DNA from: Xanthomonas sp. Leaf148
Lineage (GTDB): Bacteria; Pseudomonadota; Gammaproteobacteria; Xanthomonadales; Xanthomonadaceae
Reading direction: 5' to 3'
DNA: 64,000 bases
Assembly: GCF_001423585.1 (NCBI RefSeq)
Contig: NZ_LMOP01000010.1
Span: 25,545 to 89,544, forward strand
The stretch's first letter is position 1; each line of letters starts with the position of its first letter. This document shows, one piece after another, positions 18,873-28,276 of this stretch. Position numbers and translations under genes: made by a program. The notes under the pieces were generated by a model. The model made no database searches and had not been told where the DNA came from. It saw only the letters and a program-made list of their open reading frames with translations.

Positions 18873-19886
18873 ATGCGATACAGGGCAACGTTATGGGGCG
18901 CCGGCGTGATGCTGGCATCGATGCTGGCGACGGCCAGCGAGACCGCGGCGCAAACAGCGGCCGCGCCACCGCCGGTGGTCGACCTGGAGGCGATGGTGGT
19001 GCGCGGCGTGCAGCCCGGCCCGGGCTTGTGGAAGGTCAGCAAGGGCGATCACGTGTTGTGGATCCTGGGCACCTTGTCGCCATTGCCGAAACGGCTGCAA
19101 TGGCAGTCGGCCGAGGTGGAAACCATCATCGGCCAGTCCCAGCAGGTACTGATGGCGCCAACCGTGCAGGTCGATGCGGACATGGGCTTCTTCGGCAAGC
19201 TGACCTTGCTGCCATCGGCGATGAAGGCGATGAAGAACGAAGACGACCGCGAACTGCGCGATGTGTTGCCTGCCGATCTCTATGCGCGGTGGACTGTGGC
19301 CAAGGCGCGCTACATCGGCAGCGATCGTGGCGTGGAGCGCAAACGCCCGATGCTGGCGGCCGGCGAGTTGTATCAGGCGGCGATCAAGCGCTCCGGCCTG
19401 GCCCGTTCGCCGGTGATCTGGTCGGTGGTGGAACGTGCGGCCAAGCGCGCAGGCATCAAGCCCACGCCAACCGCGCTGGACTACAAGATCAAGGACCCGC
19501 GTCAGGCGCTCAAGGAGTTCCGTGCCGGCGGCATGGACGACACCGCCTGTTTTCGCAGCATCCTGGTGACGGTGGAGCGCGATCTGCCGACCATGGTCGA
19601 GCGCGCCAACGCCTGGTCGGTGGGCGATATCGAGGCCTTGCGTCAATTGCCGCGCGAAGATCCGCAAGCGGCCTGCATGAGCGCGATGGCCAGCTCCGGC
19701 GCCGCCAGAAAACGCGGCATCGACGATCTGGAGCGGCGCATGCGCGAACATTGGCTCGGCATCGCCACCACCGCGCTGCAACGCAATCGCAGCACCTTCG
19801 CGGTACTGCCGATCAGCCGCATGACCACGCCGGATGGTTATCTGGCGCGCTTGCAGGCGCTGGGGTACGAGGTGGAAGCGCCTTGA
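18873..19886 (+). CDS. gumN: TraB/PrgY/GumN family protein GumN
   Basis: A 337-residue exported protein with an N-terminal signal-like segment (MRYRATLWGAGVMLASMLATAS) and a TraB/GumN domain starting near residue 51 with GLWKVSKGDHVLWILGTLSP. Active members of the wider superfamily carry two GxxH motifs. Here the first reads G66-T-L-S69 and the second place near the C-terminus reads LPIS (312-315), so both histidines are missing. The start used is ATG 18873 after a GGGG-rich site; a GTG lies one codon upstream. Not required for xanthan synthesis in related strains (literature knowledge); its function is unknown. Confidence 0.88.
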   Translation: MRYRATLWGAGVMLASMLATASETAAQTAAAPPPVVDLEAMVVRGVQPGPGLWKVSKGDHVLWILGTLSPLPKRLQWQSAEVETIIGQSQQVLMAPTVQVDADMGFFGKLTLLPSAMKAMKNEDDRELRDVLPADLYARWTVAKARYIGSDRGVERKRPMLAAGELYQAAIKRSGLARSPVIWSVVERAAKRAGIKPTPTALDYKIKDPRQALKEFRAGGMDDTACFRSILVTVERDLPTMVERANAWSVGDIEALRQLPREDPQAACMSAMASSGAARKRGIDDLERRMREHWLGIATTALQRNRSTFAVLPISRMTTPDGYLARLQALGYEVEAP

Positions 19887-20098
19887 GCGACCGCCATCGC
19901 GCATGAGCTCGTCGTAGAGCTGCCGGCGGGGCGAGGGGGCAATCAGGATTGCGACGTGCGGCGCTGGTCGCAGTGCACCGGCTCGTCAGCTGCAGCCGGG
20001 CGGCAGTTGAGTGGCCGCTGTTTCGGTCATCGTTCGTTCGTGCGCACCGCCACGTTGTCGCTGTCACCTCGGGTTAGGCCAGCCTAGCCAGCCACGGT

Positions 20099-21130
20099 AT
20101 GCTGCGCGCCTTGTTCACTGAGAGCTCCGCGTTGAACGCACTGCCGCTGCGCATCCTCGGTACCGGGCGCCACCTCCCGGCCAGGGAAGTCACTTCGCAC
20201 GCGCTGGACGCGCGCTGGCAGTTGCCGGCCGGTACCACCTTTGCGCGCCTGGGAGTTGCCACGCGCCATTACGTCGGCGAGGGCGAGACCGCATCGTCGA
20301 TGGGGGCCGCCGCCGCGCAGCAGGCATTGGCCAACGCGGGCATCGACAGCAGCCAGATCGATTGCCTGATCTCTGCCTGCAGCGTGATGGAGCAGCCCAT
20401 CCCCTGCCAGGCGGTGTTGATCCAGCGCGCACTGGGGCTGGGCGATTCCGGCATCCCTGCCTTCGACGTCAATGCAACCTGCCTGAGCTTTGTGGTTGCG
20501 CTGGACATGGCCGCCAATGCGCTGGCGCTGGGCCGCTACCAACGCGTGCTGATCGTCTCCAGTGAAGTGGCATCGGCCGGTCTGGACGAGGCAGTACCTG
20601 CCACCGCCGGTCTGTTCGGCGATGGTGCTGCGGCCGTGGTGGTCGGGCGTAGCAGCGCTGACGATGGCTCTGCCTTGCTGTCCAGTCGCCTGTCCAGTTA
20701 CGGCAGCGGCGCAGATGTGTGCCGCATTCGCGGTGGCGGTACCCGCGCACCGCATGACCAAGACAGCGCGCCGGATACGTCGCGCGCGTTCTGGATGGAT
20801 GGGCGTAGCGCCTACCGCTTTGCGGCGCGGCATCTGCCGGCGTTCTGGGAACAGTTGTTGCACGATGCCGGCATCACCGCGGCGCAGCTGCGCTATCTGG
20901 TGCCGCATCAGGCCTCCGGTGGCGGCCTGGATCACGTGGTGCGCGCGCTGGGGCTACGCAGCGATCAGGTCGTGCGCATCCTGCACGCCACCGGCAACCA
21001 GGTGGCCGCTTCGCTCCCGCATGCCTTGCATCACGCCTGCGTCGATGGGCAACTGCAGCGCGGCGACGTGTTCGCGCTACTCGGTACCGGCGCCGGTCTG
21101 GCGATCGGCGGCATGGTGTTGCGCTACTGA
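20099..21130 (+). CDS. gumO: 3-oxoacyl-ACP synthase III-like protein GumO
   Basis: A 343-residue thiolase-superfamily enzyme of the FabH type. It has the full Cys-His-Asn set: Cys128 in FDVNATCLSF, His270 in VPHQASGGG, and Asn300 in HATGNQVAASLP, plus the GDGAAAVVV loop. It should condense an acyl thioester with malonyl-ACP or a second acyl group. It heads a run of six overlapping genes. ATG at 20099 is used; a TTG at 20132 preceded by GAGAG would give MNALPLRILGTG, closer to a typical FabH start. A housekeeping FabH role is less likely given its neighbours. Confidence 0.87.
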   Translation: MLRALFTESSALNALPLRILGTGRHLPAREVTSHALDARWQLPAGTTFARLGVATRHYVGEGETASSMGAAAAQQALANAGIDSSQIDCLISACSVMEQPIPCQAVLIQRALGLGDSGIPAFDVNATCLSFVVALDMAANALALGRYQRVLIVSSEVASAGLDEAVPATAGLFGDGAAAVVVGRSSADDGSALLSSRLSSYGSGADVCRIRGGGTRAPHDQDSAPDTSRAFWMDGRSAYRFAARHLPAFWEQLLHDAGITAAQLRYLVPHQASGGGLDHVVRALGLRSDQVVRILHATGNQVAASLPHALHHACVDGQLQRGDVFALLGTGAGLAIGGMVLRY

Positions 21131-21978
21131 TGCGCGTGCGCGTTTCTCTCGAACTCTTGCGCGTCGGCCACTGCCGGCATTGCGAGCGCATGGTGCGTGC
21201 AGACGGCCATTGGCATGCGGTGGAATTTCCCGCGTTGAGTGTGTTGATCCGGCACCCGCAGCGTGGAGCGATGCTCTACGACACCGGCTACGCCACGCAT
21301 TTTTTCCAGGCCACCGATCCCTGGCCGGAGCGCCTGTATCGCTTGACCACCCCGGTGACCCTGCCCACGCACGAAACCCTGCGCGCGCAGCTGGCACGTC
21401 GCGACGTGCAGCTGGACGATATTGCCTGGTGCCTGATTTCGCATTTTCATGCCGACCACGTAGGCGGTTTGCGCGATCTGCCGAACGCGCGCTTCCTCTG
21501 TCTGCGTGCGGACTACCAGCAACTGCGCAGTTGCTCGCGCCTGGGAGGATTGCGCCGTGCTTTGCTGCCGCAGCTACTGCCGTCGGATTTCGATCAACGC
21601 TTGCAGTTTGCCGAGCAGGCGCCGCAGCGCGAGCTGAGCGGCGCCTGGAAGGGCCTGGGCACCGCATACGATCTGTTCGAAGACGGCAGCGTGCTTGCCG
21701 TGCCGCTGCCCGGCCACGTACCCGGGCAAATGGGCCTGTGGCTACGCGACCAGCATGATCGCGAGGTGCTGCTCTGCGCAGATGCGGTGTGGTCGTCGGC
21801 CACCTGGGCAACATTGCAGTGGCCGGCGTGGCCCACGCGTTTGCTGATGCACGATTGGAACGCGTTCCGGCGTACCGTGCAGCACTTGCATGGGTTGTCG
21901 CAGGTGCATCCGGAGCTGGCGATCCTGCCCTCGCACTGCCAACCCAGTCTTGACCGTTACCAACCGGAGTGGCGATGA
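21130..21978 (+). CDS. gumP: Metallo-beta-lactamase-fold hydrolase GumP
   Basis: A 282-residue cytosolic metallo-hydrolase. The zinc motif HFHADH occupies residues 105-110 (His105, His107, Asp109, His110). Further ligands are expected at PLPGHVPGQ and in LLCADAVW, with LPSHC near the end. This resembles the lactonase/AHL-hydrolase and glyoxalase II-like branch. It overlaps gumO by one base (TGATG) and the next gene by four, so it is translationally coupled. Substrate unknown; a thioester or lactone formed by the neighbouring enzymes is a reasonable guess. Confidence 0.88.
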   Translation: MRVRVSLELLRVGHCRHCERMVRADGHWHAVEFPALSVLIRHPQRGAMLYDTGYATHFFQATDPWPERLYRLTTPVTLPTHETLRAQLARRDVQLDDIAWCLISHFHADHVGGLRDLPNARFLCLRADYQQLRSCSRLGGLRRALLPQLLPSDFDQRLQFAEQAPQRELSGAWKGLGTAYDLFEDGSVLAVPLPGHVPGQMGLWLRDQHDREVLLCADAVWSSATWATLQWPAWPTRLLMHDWNAFRRTVQHLHGLSQVHPELAILPSHCQPSLDRYQPEWR

Positions 21979-22934
21979 GCCTGCGTATTCTCGTGACCGG
22001 CGCATCCGGTTTTGTCGGCGGCTCCTTCATGCGCCGTTTCCAGGGACAACCCGGTGTGGAGATTCACGGCATCGGGCGTCGTGCCAGCGAATTACCCAAC
22101 TATCACCGCATCGATCTGAGCCAACCGTTCTCGCTGGACTGGCAGCCGGATGTGGTGATCCACGCCGCGGCACTGGCATCCCCGTGGGGGACTCGCGCGC
22201 AGTTCCAACTGCACAACGTGCAGGCCACCGCCAATGTCGTCGATTTCTGCATGCGCAACGGCTGTCCACGCTTGCTGTACGTGTCCTCCAGCTCGGTGTT
22301 TTACCGCGAGGCGCATCAATACGATCTGGATGAAAACAGCCCCATCGGCCCGCACTTCGTCAACACCTACGCCCACACCAAATACCTCGGCGAAACCTTG
22401 CTGGAGCGCTATCCGGGGCAGGCATCGGTGTTGCGCCCGCGCGCGGTATTCGGACCGGGCGACACGGTGTTGTTCCCGCGTGTGATCGCCGCTGCGCGCA
22501 AAGGTGCGTTGCTGCGCTTTGTCGGCCAGACCCAACCGGTGATCGGCGATCTGATCTATATCGATACGCTCTGCGACTACCTCTACCGCGCGGCCACGGC
22601 ACCGCAGCTGCAGAGCGCCTACAACCTTACCAACGCACAGCCGGTGGATCTGCAGCAAACGGTGCTGGATGTGCTGGCGCGCCTGCAACTGCCGTTGCCG
22701 CACCGCGAAGTGCGCATCGGCACCGCGCTGCGCATGGCCAGCGTGGTGGAAGGTCTTTATCGCGTGCTGCGGTTGCGCGGCGAGCCGCCGATCACGCGGT
22801 TTGGCGTCGGTGCGTTTGCCTACTCCAAGACCTTCAATCCGCAACGCACGCTTGCCGATCTGGGGGCGCCCAGCGTGGGCGTGGAAGAGGGCATCGAGGC
22901 GTTCGTGCGTTGGCAGGCGGCGCAGTGGGTGTAG
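21975..22934 (+). CDS. NAD(P)-dependent epimerase/dehydratase or 3-beta-HSD-like reductase
   Basis: A 319-residue extended short-chain dehydrogenase. GASGFVGG near residue 10 binds the dinucleotide, IHAAALAS follows, the catalytic Ser lies in VSSSSVFY, and the YxxxK pair is in NTYAHTKYLGE. LRPRAVFGPGD marks the substrate domain. It could act on a nucleotide sugar, or, next to a KAS III enzyme, reduce a beta-keto lipid as 3-beta-HSD-like members do. The ATG overlaps the gumP stop (ATGA); a GTG two codons upstream is also in frame. Confidence 0.87.
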   Translation: MSLRILVTGASGFVGGSFMRRFQGQPGVEIHGIGRRASELPNYHRIDLSQPFSLDWQPDVVIHAAALASPWGTRAQFQLHNVQATANVVDFCMRNGCPRLLYVSSSSVFYREAHQYDLDENSPIGPHFVNTYAHTKYLGETLLERYPGQASVLRPRAVFGPGDTVLFPRVIAAARKGALLRFVGQTQPVIGDLIYIDTLCDYLYRAATAPQLQSAYNLTNAQPVDLQQTVLDVLARLQLPLPHREVRIGTALRMASVVEGLYRVLRLRGEPPITRFGVGAFAYSKTFNPQRTLADLGAPSVGVEEGIEAFVRWQAAQWV

Positions 22935-24079
22935 CCGTGCTCGCATTGGCCGCGCTGTATCTGAGCCTGCTGGTGGTGAAGACGGGCGCGGCGCTGTGGG
23001 TCATGCGTGACGCGCGCGCACGGCCAGCACGCGGTCTTGCCGGTACCCAGGCAGAGGTGGCGATCCTGCAGCCGATTCTGGGCGGTGACGCGCATTTGCA
23101 GAGTGTGCTGGCGGCCAATCTGCAGGCGCTGCCAGCCGCGCATTTTTTTTGGCTGATGGACGCGGACGATGCGGCCGGAAACACGGTCGCAGATGCGCTG
23201 ATCATGCAGTACCCGAAGGTGCGCATTACCCGGATGCTGGTGCCCGCGGCGCCAGCCAGCATCAATCCCAAGGCGTGGAAGCTCGAATACGTGCTTGCCC
23301 AGGTGCAGGCGCCGATCTGCCTGATCCTGGACGACGATGCGCAGCTGAGCGAAGCCGCACTGGTGCAGCTATTGCAGGATCTAAGCAACGCCGACGTGGT
23401 GACTGCGTTGCCGTATTACTGCGATAGCGAGACGTTGGCAGGCCGCCTGCTGTCGCAGTTCGTCAACAACAATGCCGTGCTTACCTATCTGGGCTGGCTG
23501 CCATTCGCGGCGCCGTTGACCATCAACGGCATGTGCTACGCCGCGCGCACGGCGCAACTGCGTGCCTGGGGCGGTTTTGCCACGTTGCTGGAGCAACTGA
23601 CCGACGATCTGGCGGTTGCCACGCTGGTCCGCGCACGCGGTGGGCGGCTGTGGCAATCCACTGCGCCGGTGGCGATGCGCACCGCGATGCCGGATCTGCA
23701 CAGCTACGCGCGGCAGATGCATCGCTGGATGTTGTTCGCCTTGATCCTGCTTCGGCAACAACGTGCGCGCACGCGTAGCGCCATCGGCATCTTGCAGGGC
23801 TTGCCGCCGTTGTTGCTGGTTGCCATGTCGATCGGCGCCTGCGTGTGGCCTTCGTGGCCGGTGGGGGCAGGCGTGGTCGTCACGTTATTGCTGCGCGCAG
23901 TGCTGCTCTGCGCTGTGCAACGGCGTGCAACCGGTGCGGTGCGCCATCGCCCGCTGTTATCGCTCTGCGCCGAGTGTCTGCAACCGCTGCATCTGCTGCA
24001 TGCCGCGTTGGTGCGCACCATTCGCTGGCGCACCCGCCGATACCGTGTGTTGTCGAACGGGTGCTTCCGTGCGCAGTGA
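22925..24079 (+). CDS. GT21-like membrane glycosyltransferase (ceramide glucosyltransferase type)
   Basis: A protein of about 384 residues with one N-terminal membrane helix and two to three near the C-terminus around a GT-A domain. It has the GT21/GT2 pattern: acidic triplet LDDDAQL (Asp136-138), a third Asp in LTDDLAVA, and the (Q/R)xxRW signature as QMHRW at residues 264-268. That set characterises ceramide glucosyltransferases and related bacterial lipid glycosyltransferases. The start is uncertain: GTG 22925, overlapping the previous gene, is used; GTG 22937 is also possible. The likely acceptor is a lipid. Confidence 0.82.
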   Translation: MGVAVLALAALYLSLLVVKTGAALWVMRDARARPARGLAGTQAEVAILQPILGGDAHLQSVLAANLQALPAAHFFWLMDADDAAGNTVADALIMQYPKVRITRMLVPAAPASINPKAWKLEYVLAQVQAPICLILDDDAQLSEAALVQLLQDLSNADVVTALPYYCDSETLAGRLLSQFVNNNAVLTYLGWLPFAAPLTINGMCYAARTAQLRAWGGFATLLEQLTDDLAVATLVRARGGRLWQSTAPVAMRTAMPDLHSYARQMHRWMLFALILLRQQRARTRSAIGILQGLPPLLLVAMSIGACVWPSWPVGAGVVVTLLLRAVLLCAVQRRATGAVRHRPLLSLCAECLQPLHLLHAALVRTIRWRTRRYRVLSNGCFRAQ

Positions 24080-24668
24080 CGCCGCGCTGCTGCAGATCGC
24101 CTTCCTGACCGGGCAAAGCGACCCGGCACGTTGCGCCTTGAGTGCAGAACAACACGAATTTCTGCACGCGCTGCAGGGCGCGCGCCGACGACTGATCGCG
24201 TGCAATTACCCGTACTGGCCGGACAGTGCTCCACACCGGCGCACGCCGCTATGGCGTGCGAGTCTGTCCAATGCGCGCCACTATCTGCAGGCGCGTGCCG
24301 GTCGCGTTGTAGAGGCTGATCGCGCGCGGGTCAGTGCACTACTGCAGCAGACGCCGATGACGGTGCTGCTAGCCGGAAGTTGCGGGCTGCAGTTGCTGAC
24401 CGCACTGCAGTTGCCGCAGGCACTACGCGCGCGGCTGGCCGTGTTTGCGTACGGCCCGGTCTGTCGGACGCCTGCTGCATTCGGTCACGTGCGCGTAGTG
24501 CAAGGGCAGGGCGATCGGATCTCGCGTGCGCTGTTCGATGGTGCGGTTGAGCTGACGCCGGCCTGCGGTCATATGGAGTATTTGCGCGATGCAGCGGTGC
24601 TTGCCAGCTGCCAGGCCTTTGTTGCCGAGGTCGAGCAGCATGTGCAGAGCGGTGCAGATGCGGATTGA
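24069..24668 (+). CDS. Unrecognised protein, possible alpha/beta-hydrolase-like
   Basis: A 199-residue protein I cannot place. It has no membrane segment. Visible features are a central VLLAGSCGLQLL, which could be a nucleophile elbow with the small-x-Ser-x-Gly spacing, and a late PACGHMEYL whose His could complete a hydrolase triad; this is inference. The GTG start at 24069 overlaps the glycosyltransferase gene by 11 bases, and the 3' end overlaps the next gene by 11, so it is firmly embedded in the operon. The frame is open upstream inside the previous gene. Confidence 0.65.
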   Translation: MRSDAALLQIAFLTGQSDPARCALSAEQHEFLHALQGARRRLIACNYPYWPDSAPHRRTPLWRASLSNARHYLQARAGRVVEADRARVSALLQQTPMTVLLAGSCGLQLLTALQLPQALRARLAVFAYGPVCRTPAAFGHVRVVQGQGDRISRALFDGAVELTPACGHMEYLRDAAVLASCQAFVAEVEQHVQSGADAD

Positions 24669-25944
24669 TCTGATCGCGCCGCCGTACAGCGGCCATCTGC
24701 ATCCGATTCTGGCCATTGCGCGTCAGCTCGCGGCCCGGCATGACGTCCACGTCATCAGCACGCCGGCGGCGCAGGCACGTATCGCTGCCTGCGGGGTGTA
24801 CGCGGCAAGCGTGCTGGACGCGCAGGCCGATCGCGTCTTGACGCAGATCGCCAACCCGCCACACGCCGTGGGCCATCACCCGTTGCGTCTACGCCGACAG
24901 CTGCACGATGCGCTCGGCCTGATGGCACGTGTGGGCACTGCATTGCAGCAGCGCTGGAGCGAGCGACGGCCGGATCTGGTCATCGTCGATTTCACCCTGC
25001 CCAGCGCCGGGCTGACAGCGCAGGCCATGGGAATTGCGTGGTGGACCAGCATGCCGTCGCCCTGCGTGATCGAAACCCATGATGGCCCGCCCGCCTATTT
25101 CGGTGGGTTGCTGCCTGCAACCAGCATGCGGCAGCGTGTCTGGCATGGGTTGGCACGGCGGCTCACGCGCGGATTCAAGCGCAGCTTGCATGCCTGCTAT
25201 CGTCACCAGATGCGTGCCTGCGGCTTGCCGGCGCTCTACCGCAGCGATCGCAGCGAGGCGGTGTATTCGCCGCAGTGCATTCTGGCGTTGGGGCTGCCGT
25301 CGTTCGAATTCGCGCAGCGCTGGCCGGCGGCGCTGCGCTTCGTCGGGCCGCAGTTGTGCACGCCGCCATCGACCGTGGCGGCTCCCGAATTCGTCCCTGG
25401 TCATCGCCATGTGCTGATCACGTTGGGCACGCATCTGCAATGGGTCAAGCAGCGCATGGATGGCGTGCTGCGCGCGCTGGCGCCGCAGTTTCCCGAGGTG
25501 ATCTTTCACTTCAGCGACGGCGATGCGACCGCGCCGCACCAGCATGCGCAGGGCAATTATCGGCGCCTGCCGTATGTGGATTACGCGCAGCATCTGCATC
25601 GCTATGATCTGGTCGTGCACCACGGTGGTGCCGGCATTCTGTATGCCTGCCTGGCCGCGGGATTGCCGTCGATCGTGTATCCGCTGGACTACGACCAGTT
25701 CGATCACGCTGCGCGTCTGCAGGTGGCAGGTGCCGCAACGTGGCTGCGCGAGCTGAGTGCATTGCCGCAGGTGCTGGGCGCGGCGCTGGCGGCTGCTGGT
25801 CCACGCTCCGGCGTGCTGCGTTTGCAGACGGAGTTGCAGCAGATCGCGGCGCAAGCGCGCATCGTGCGGCTGGTGGAGGCCTTCGCGCAGACGGGAACTG
25901 TGCCGAGCGACGACGGCATCGACGGCATTGCAGCCCAGGTGTAA
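24658..25944 (+). CDS. GT1-family glycosyltransferase (MGT/UGT-like)
   Basis: A 428-residue GT-B glycosyltransferase resembling macrolide and sterol/lipid glycosyltransferases. It has APPYSGHLHPILAIARQLA at the N-terminus and the donor-binding motif HHGGAGILYACLAAGLP with a following DYDQFDHA near residue 345. No membrane segment is clear, so it is probably cytosolic or peripheral. It is the last of six overlapping genes. Together with the GT21-like enzyme it suggests that the product of the operon carries two sugars. Confidence 0.85.
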   Translation: MRIDLIAPPYSGHLHPILAIARQLAARHDVHVISTPAAQARIAACGVYAASVLDAQADRVLTQIANPPHAVGHHPLRLRRQLHDALGLMARVGTALQQRWSERRPDLVIVDFTLPSAGLTAQAMGIAWWTSMPSPCVIETHDGPPAYFGGLLPATSMRQRVWHGLARRLTRGFKRSLHACYRHQMRACGLPALYRSDRSEAVYSPQCILALGLPSFEFAQRWPAALRFVGPQLCTPPSTVAAPEFVPGHRHVLITLGTHLQWVKQRMDGVLRALAPQFPEVIFHFSDGDATAPHQHAQGNYRRLPYVDYAQHLHRYDLVVHHGGAGILYACLAAGLPSIVYPLDYDQFDHAARLQVAGAATWLRELSALPQVLGAALAAAGPRSGVLRLQTELQQIAAQARIVRLVEAFAQTGTVPSDDGIDGIAAQV

Positions 25945-26310
25945 TGCATCGCGTGCGTTGATCTTGCAGGTGCACTGCGCAGTGGTGCAGCTGCTGATGA
26001 AAGCGATGCTTCCCTTCAATGCGTAAGCCTCAGCGCTGTCGCTGCGGATGCCGGTGACCGAGTCGCGCAGGGTCTGCAAGCGGCCTTGCGCCTGCATAGC
26101 GAACCGGGGCGATATATCCGTTGTCGCGCAGGCGTCGCATCGAGATCATCCATCGCACGCTGGACACAGCACAGACAGAACGCATCGCGCGCCTTGGCGT
26201 GGCTAACACACTGATGCGAGCAATCGTCGTTTGGCCAAAATCAGCGCGAGCAGGTCGCGCACAAACCAAGTCGCGCACAAACGGGTCACCTGAAATCGCA
26301 ACTATCAACG
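25945..26310. other. Intergenic gap without a convincing gene
   Basis: This is the gap between the convergent glycosyltransferase gene and dxs. Short open frames here have no family-like composition. A 13-bp direct repeat, GTCGCGCACAAAC, occurs at 26254-26266 and 26270-26282. No other signal is seen. Confidence 0.5.
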
Positions 26311-26345
26311 TATCCACACGACCGGCGAATCCAGTCGTGTGGATA
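26311..26345. terminator. Hairpin between convergent operons
   Basis: A perfect 12-bp inverted repeat, TATCCACACGAC and GTCGTGTGGATA, surrounds an 11-nt loop. It lies 15 bases beyond the dxs stop and about 370 bases beyond the opposing operon. No long T-tract follows on either side, so it may act as a bidirectional stem-loop that stops transcription weakly or protects 3' ends. Confidence 0.6.
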
Positions 26346-26359
26346 GCGCAGCGCAGTGC

Positions 26360-28276
26360 TTAACCCGCCGCGGCGTTTCGCGGTGGTGTGCTGCTGGCCA
26401 TCAGCTGCGGCCAACGCTTGAGCACCGCGGCGCGGATGCCGGCCTGGTCGATGCAGGCTTCGGCCAGCAGGTCTTCGCGGCTGGCGTGGTGCTGGAAGCT
26501 GTCCGGCAGGCCCAGGTGCAGCATGGGCATGGTGATGGCTTCGGCATTGAGCAGCTCGGCTACGCCCGAGCCGGCGCCACCGGCGACGACGTTGTCTTCG
26601 ATGGTGACGAAGCCGTCGTGGGTCTTGGCCAGCTCCAGCAGCATCGCCTTGTCGAGCGGTTTGACGAAGCGCATGTTGACCACGGTCAGCCCCAGTTCGC
26701 GGCCGACTGCTTCGGCTGCTTCCACGGTCACGCCGAAGCCCAGCAGCGCGATGCGCGTGCCGCTGTGTCGCAACTGCGCCTTGCCGATCGGCAAAGTAGC
26801 CAGCGATGCATCAAGCGCCACGCCGGGGCCGGTGCCGCGCGGGTAGCGCACCGCCGCCGGGCCTTCGTAACGCACACCGGTACTCAGCATCTGGCGGCAC
26901 TCGGCTTCGTCGGCCGGTGCCATCACCACCATGTACGGCACGCAGCGCAGGAAGCTCAGATCCAGGTTTCCGGCATGGGTGGCGCCATCGGGGCCGACCA
27001 CGCCGCCGCGGTCGATTGCGAACAGCACATCCAGCTGCTGGACCGCCACGTCGTGCACCAATTGGTCGTAACCGCGTTGCAGGAAGGTGGAGTAGATCGC
27101 CACCACGGGCTTGGCGCCCTGAGTCGCCATGCCTGCGGCTAACGTCACTGCGTGCTGCTCGGCAATCGCGACATCGAAGTAGCGCTGCGGATACTCCTTG
27201 CTGAAACGCACCAGGCCCGAGCCTTCGCGCATCGCCGGGGTGATCACCAGCAGCTTCGGCTCGGCCGCAGCCATGTCGCAGACCCAGTCGCTGAAGACAT
27301 CGGTATAGGTCGGCTTCTTGGCACCGGTCTTGGCCACCAGACCCTTGCTTGGATCGAACGGGCCGACCGCGTGATAGCCGATCTGGTCGCCTTCGGCCAG
27401 CTCGTAGCCCTTGCCCTTGGTGGTGATGACATGCAGCAGCTGCGGGCCCTTGAGCGTCTTCAGGGTCTTCAGCGCGCCGACCAGGCTGGGCAGGTCGTGG
27501 CCATCGATCGGGCCGGTGTAATGGAAGCCCATTTCTTCGAACAGCGTGGACGGCACGAACATACCTTTCCAGTGTTCTTCCCAGCGCCGCACGAAGCGCG
27601 CAGTCGGGTTGTTCTTCTTGTCGCCGAGGATCTTCTTGCCGCCTTCGCGGATGGCGTTGAGCGTGCGGCTGCCGCTGGCGCGGCCCAGCATCTTGGTCAG
27701 CCCGCCCACCGCTTCGGAGATCGACATGCGGTTGTCGTTGAGGATCACCAGCAGGTTCGGTTCCGGGTTCATGCCACCGGCGTGGTTGAGCGCCTCGTAG
27801 ACCATGCCGGCGGTCATCGCGCCATCGCCGATCACCGCCACGACCTTGCGGTCGTCGCCATTGCGCTGCGCCGCAATCGCCATGCCGAGCGCGGCCGAGA
27901 TCGAGGTGGACGAATGGCCCACACCGAAGGTGTCGTAGATGCTCTCTTCGCGCTTGGGAAACGGCGCCACGCCGTCCTTCTGTTTGACCGTATGGATCTG
28001 GTCGCGACGGCCGGTGAGGATCTTGTGCGGGTAGGTCTGATGCCCCACGTCCCACACCAGCTGATCGACCGGGGTCTGATACAGGTAGTGCAGGGCGACG
28101 GTGAGTTCGATCACGCCCAGGCCGGCCGCGAAGTGCCCGCCGCTCTTGCCCACCGACTCGATGAGGTAGGAACGCAGTTCTTCCGCGATCGCCGTGAGCT
28201 CGGTCTCGTCGAAGCTACGCAGATCGTCGGGGGTCTGGATGCGCGACAGGCGCGGATAGCGGGTTGAATCGATCAT
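26360..28276 (-). CDS. dxs: 1-deoxy-D-xylulose-5-phosphate synthase
   Basis: A 638-residue thiamine-diphosphate enzyme that condenses pyruvate and glyceraldehyde-3-phosphate, the first step of the MEP isoprenoid pathway. Visible elements are [17 protein letters not shown], the ThDP motif [15 protein letters not shown], the transketolase pyrimidine domain with [16 protein letters not shown], and [13 protein letters not shown]. The N-terminus [14 protein letters not shown] is typical and fixes the start at 28276; the frame is open further upstream without family sequence. It supplies undecaprenyl phosphate, the lipid carrier also used by xanthan synthesis. Probably monocistronic. Confidence 0.96.
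   Translation of the reverse strand: MIDSTRYPRLSRIQTPDDLRSFDETELTAIAEELRSYLIESVGKSGGHFAAGLGVIELTVALHYLYQTPVDQLVWDVGHQTYPHKILTGRRDQIHTVKQKDGVAPFPKREESIYDTFGVGHSSTSISAALGMAIAAQRNGDDRKVVAVIGDGAMTAGMVYEALNHAGGMNPEPNLLVILNDNRMSISEAVGGLTKMLGRASGSRTLNAIREGGKKILGDKKNNPTARFVRRWEEHWKGMFVPSTLFEEMGFHYTGPIDGHDLPSLVGALKTLKTLKGPQLLHVITTKGKGYELAEGDQIGYHAVGPFDPSKGLVAKTGAKKPTYTDVFSDWVCDMAAAEPKLLVITPAMREGSGLVRFSKEYPQRYFDVAIAEQHAVTLAAGMATQGAKPVVAIYSTFLQRGYDQLVHDVAVQQLDVLFAIDRGGVVGPDGATHAGNLDLSFLRCVPYMVVMAPADEAECRQMLSTGVRYEGPAAVRYPRGTGPGVALDASLATLPIGKAQLRHSGTRIALLGFGVTVEAAEAVGRELGLTVVNMRFVKPLDKAMLLELAKTHDGFVTIEDNVVAGGAGSGVAELLNAEAITMPMLHLGLPDSFQHHASREDLLAEACIDQAGIRAAVLKRWPQLMASSTPPRNAAAG

Noticed and set aside
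20099..21130. GumO as OleA of hydrocarbon synthesis
   Set aside because: The neighbours lack an AMP-ligase OleC and a clear OleB, and the layout fits FabH-type KAS III better.
26254..26282. Pair of 13-bp direct repeats as an attachment site
   Set aside because: Too short and too close together, with no integrase or tRNA nearby.
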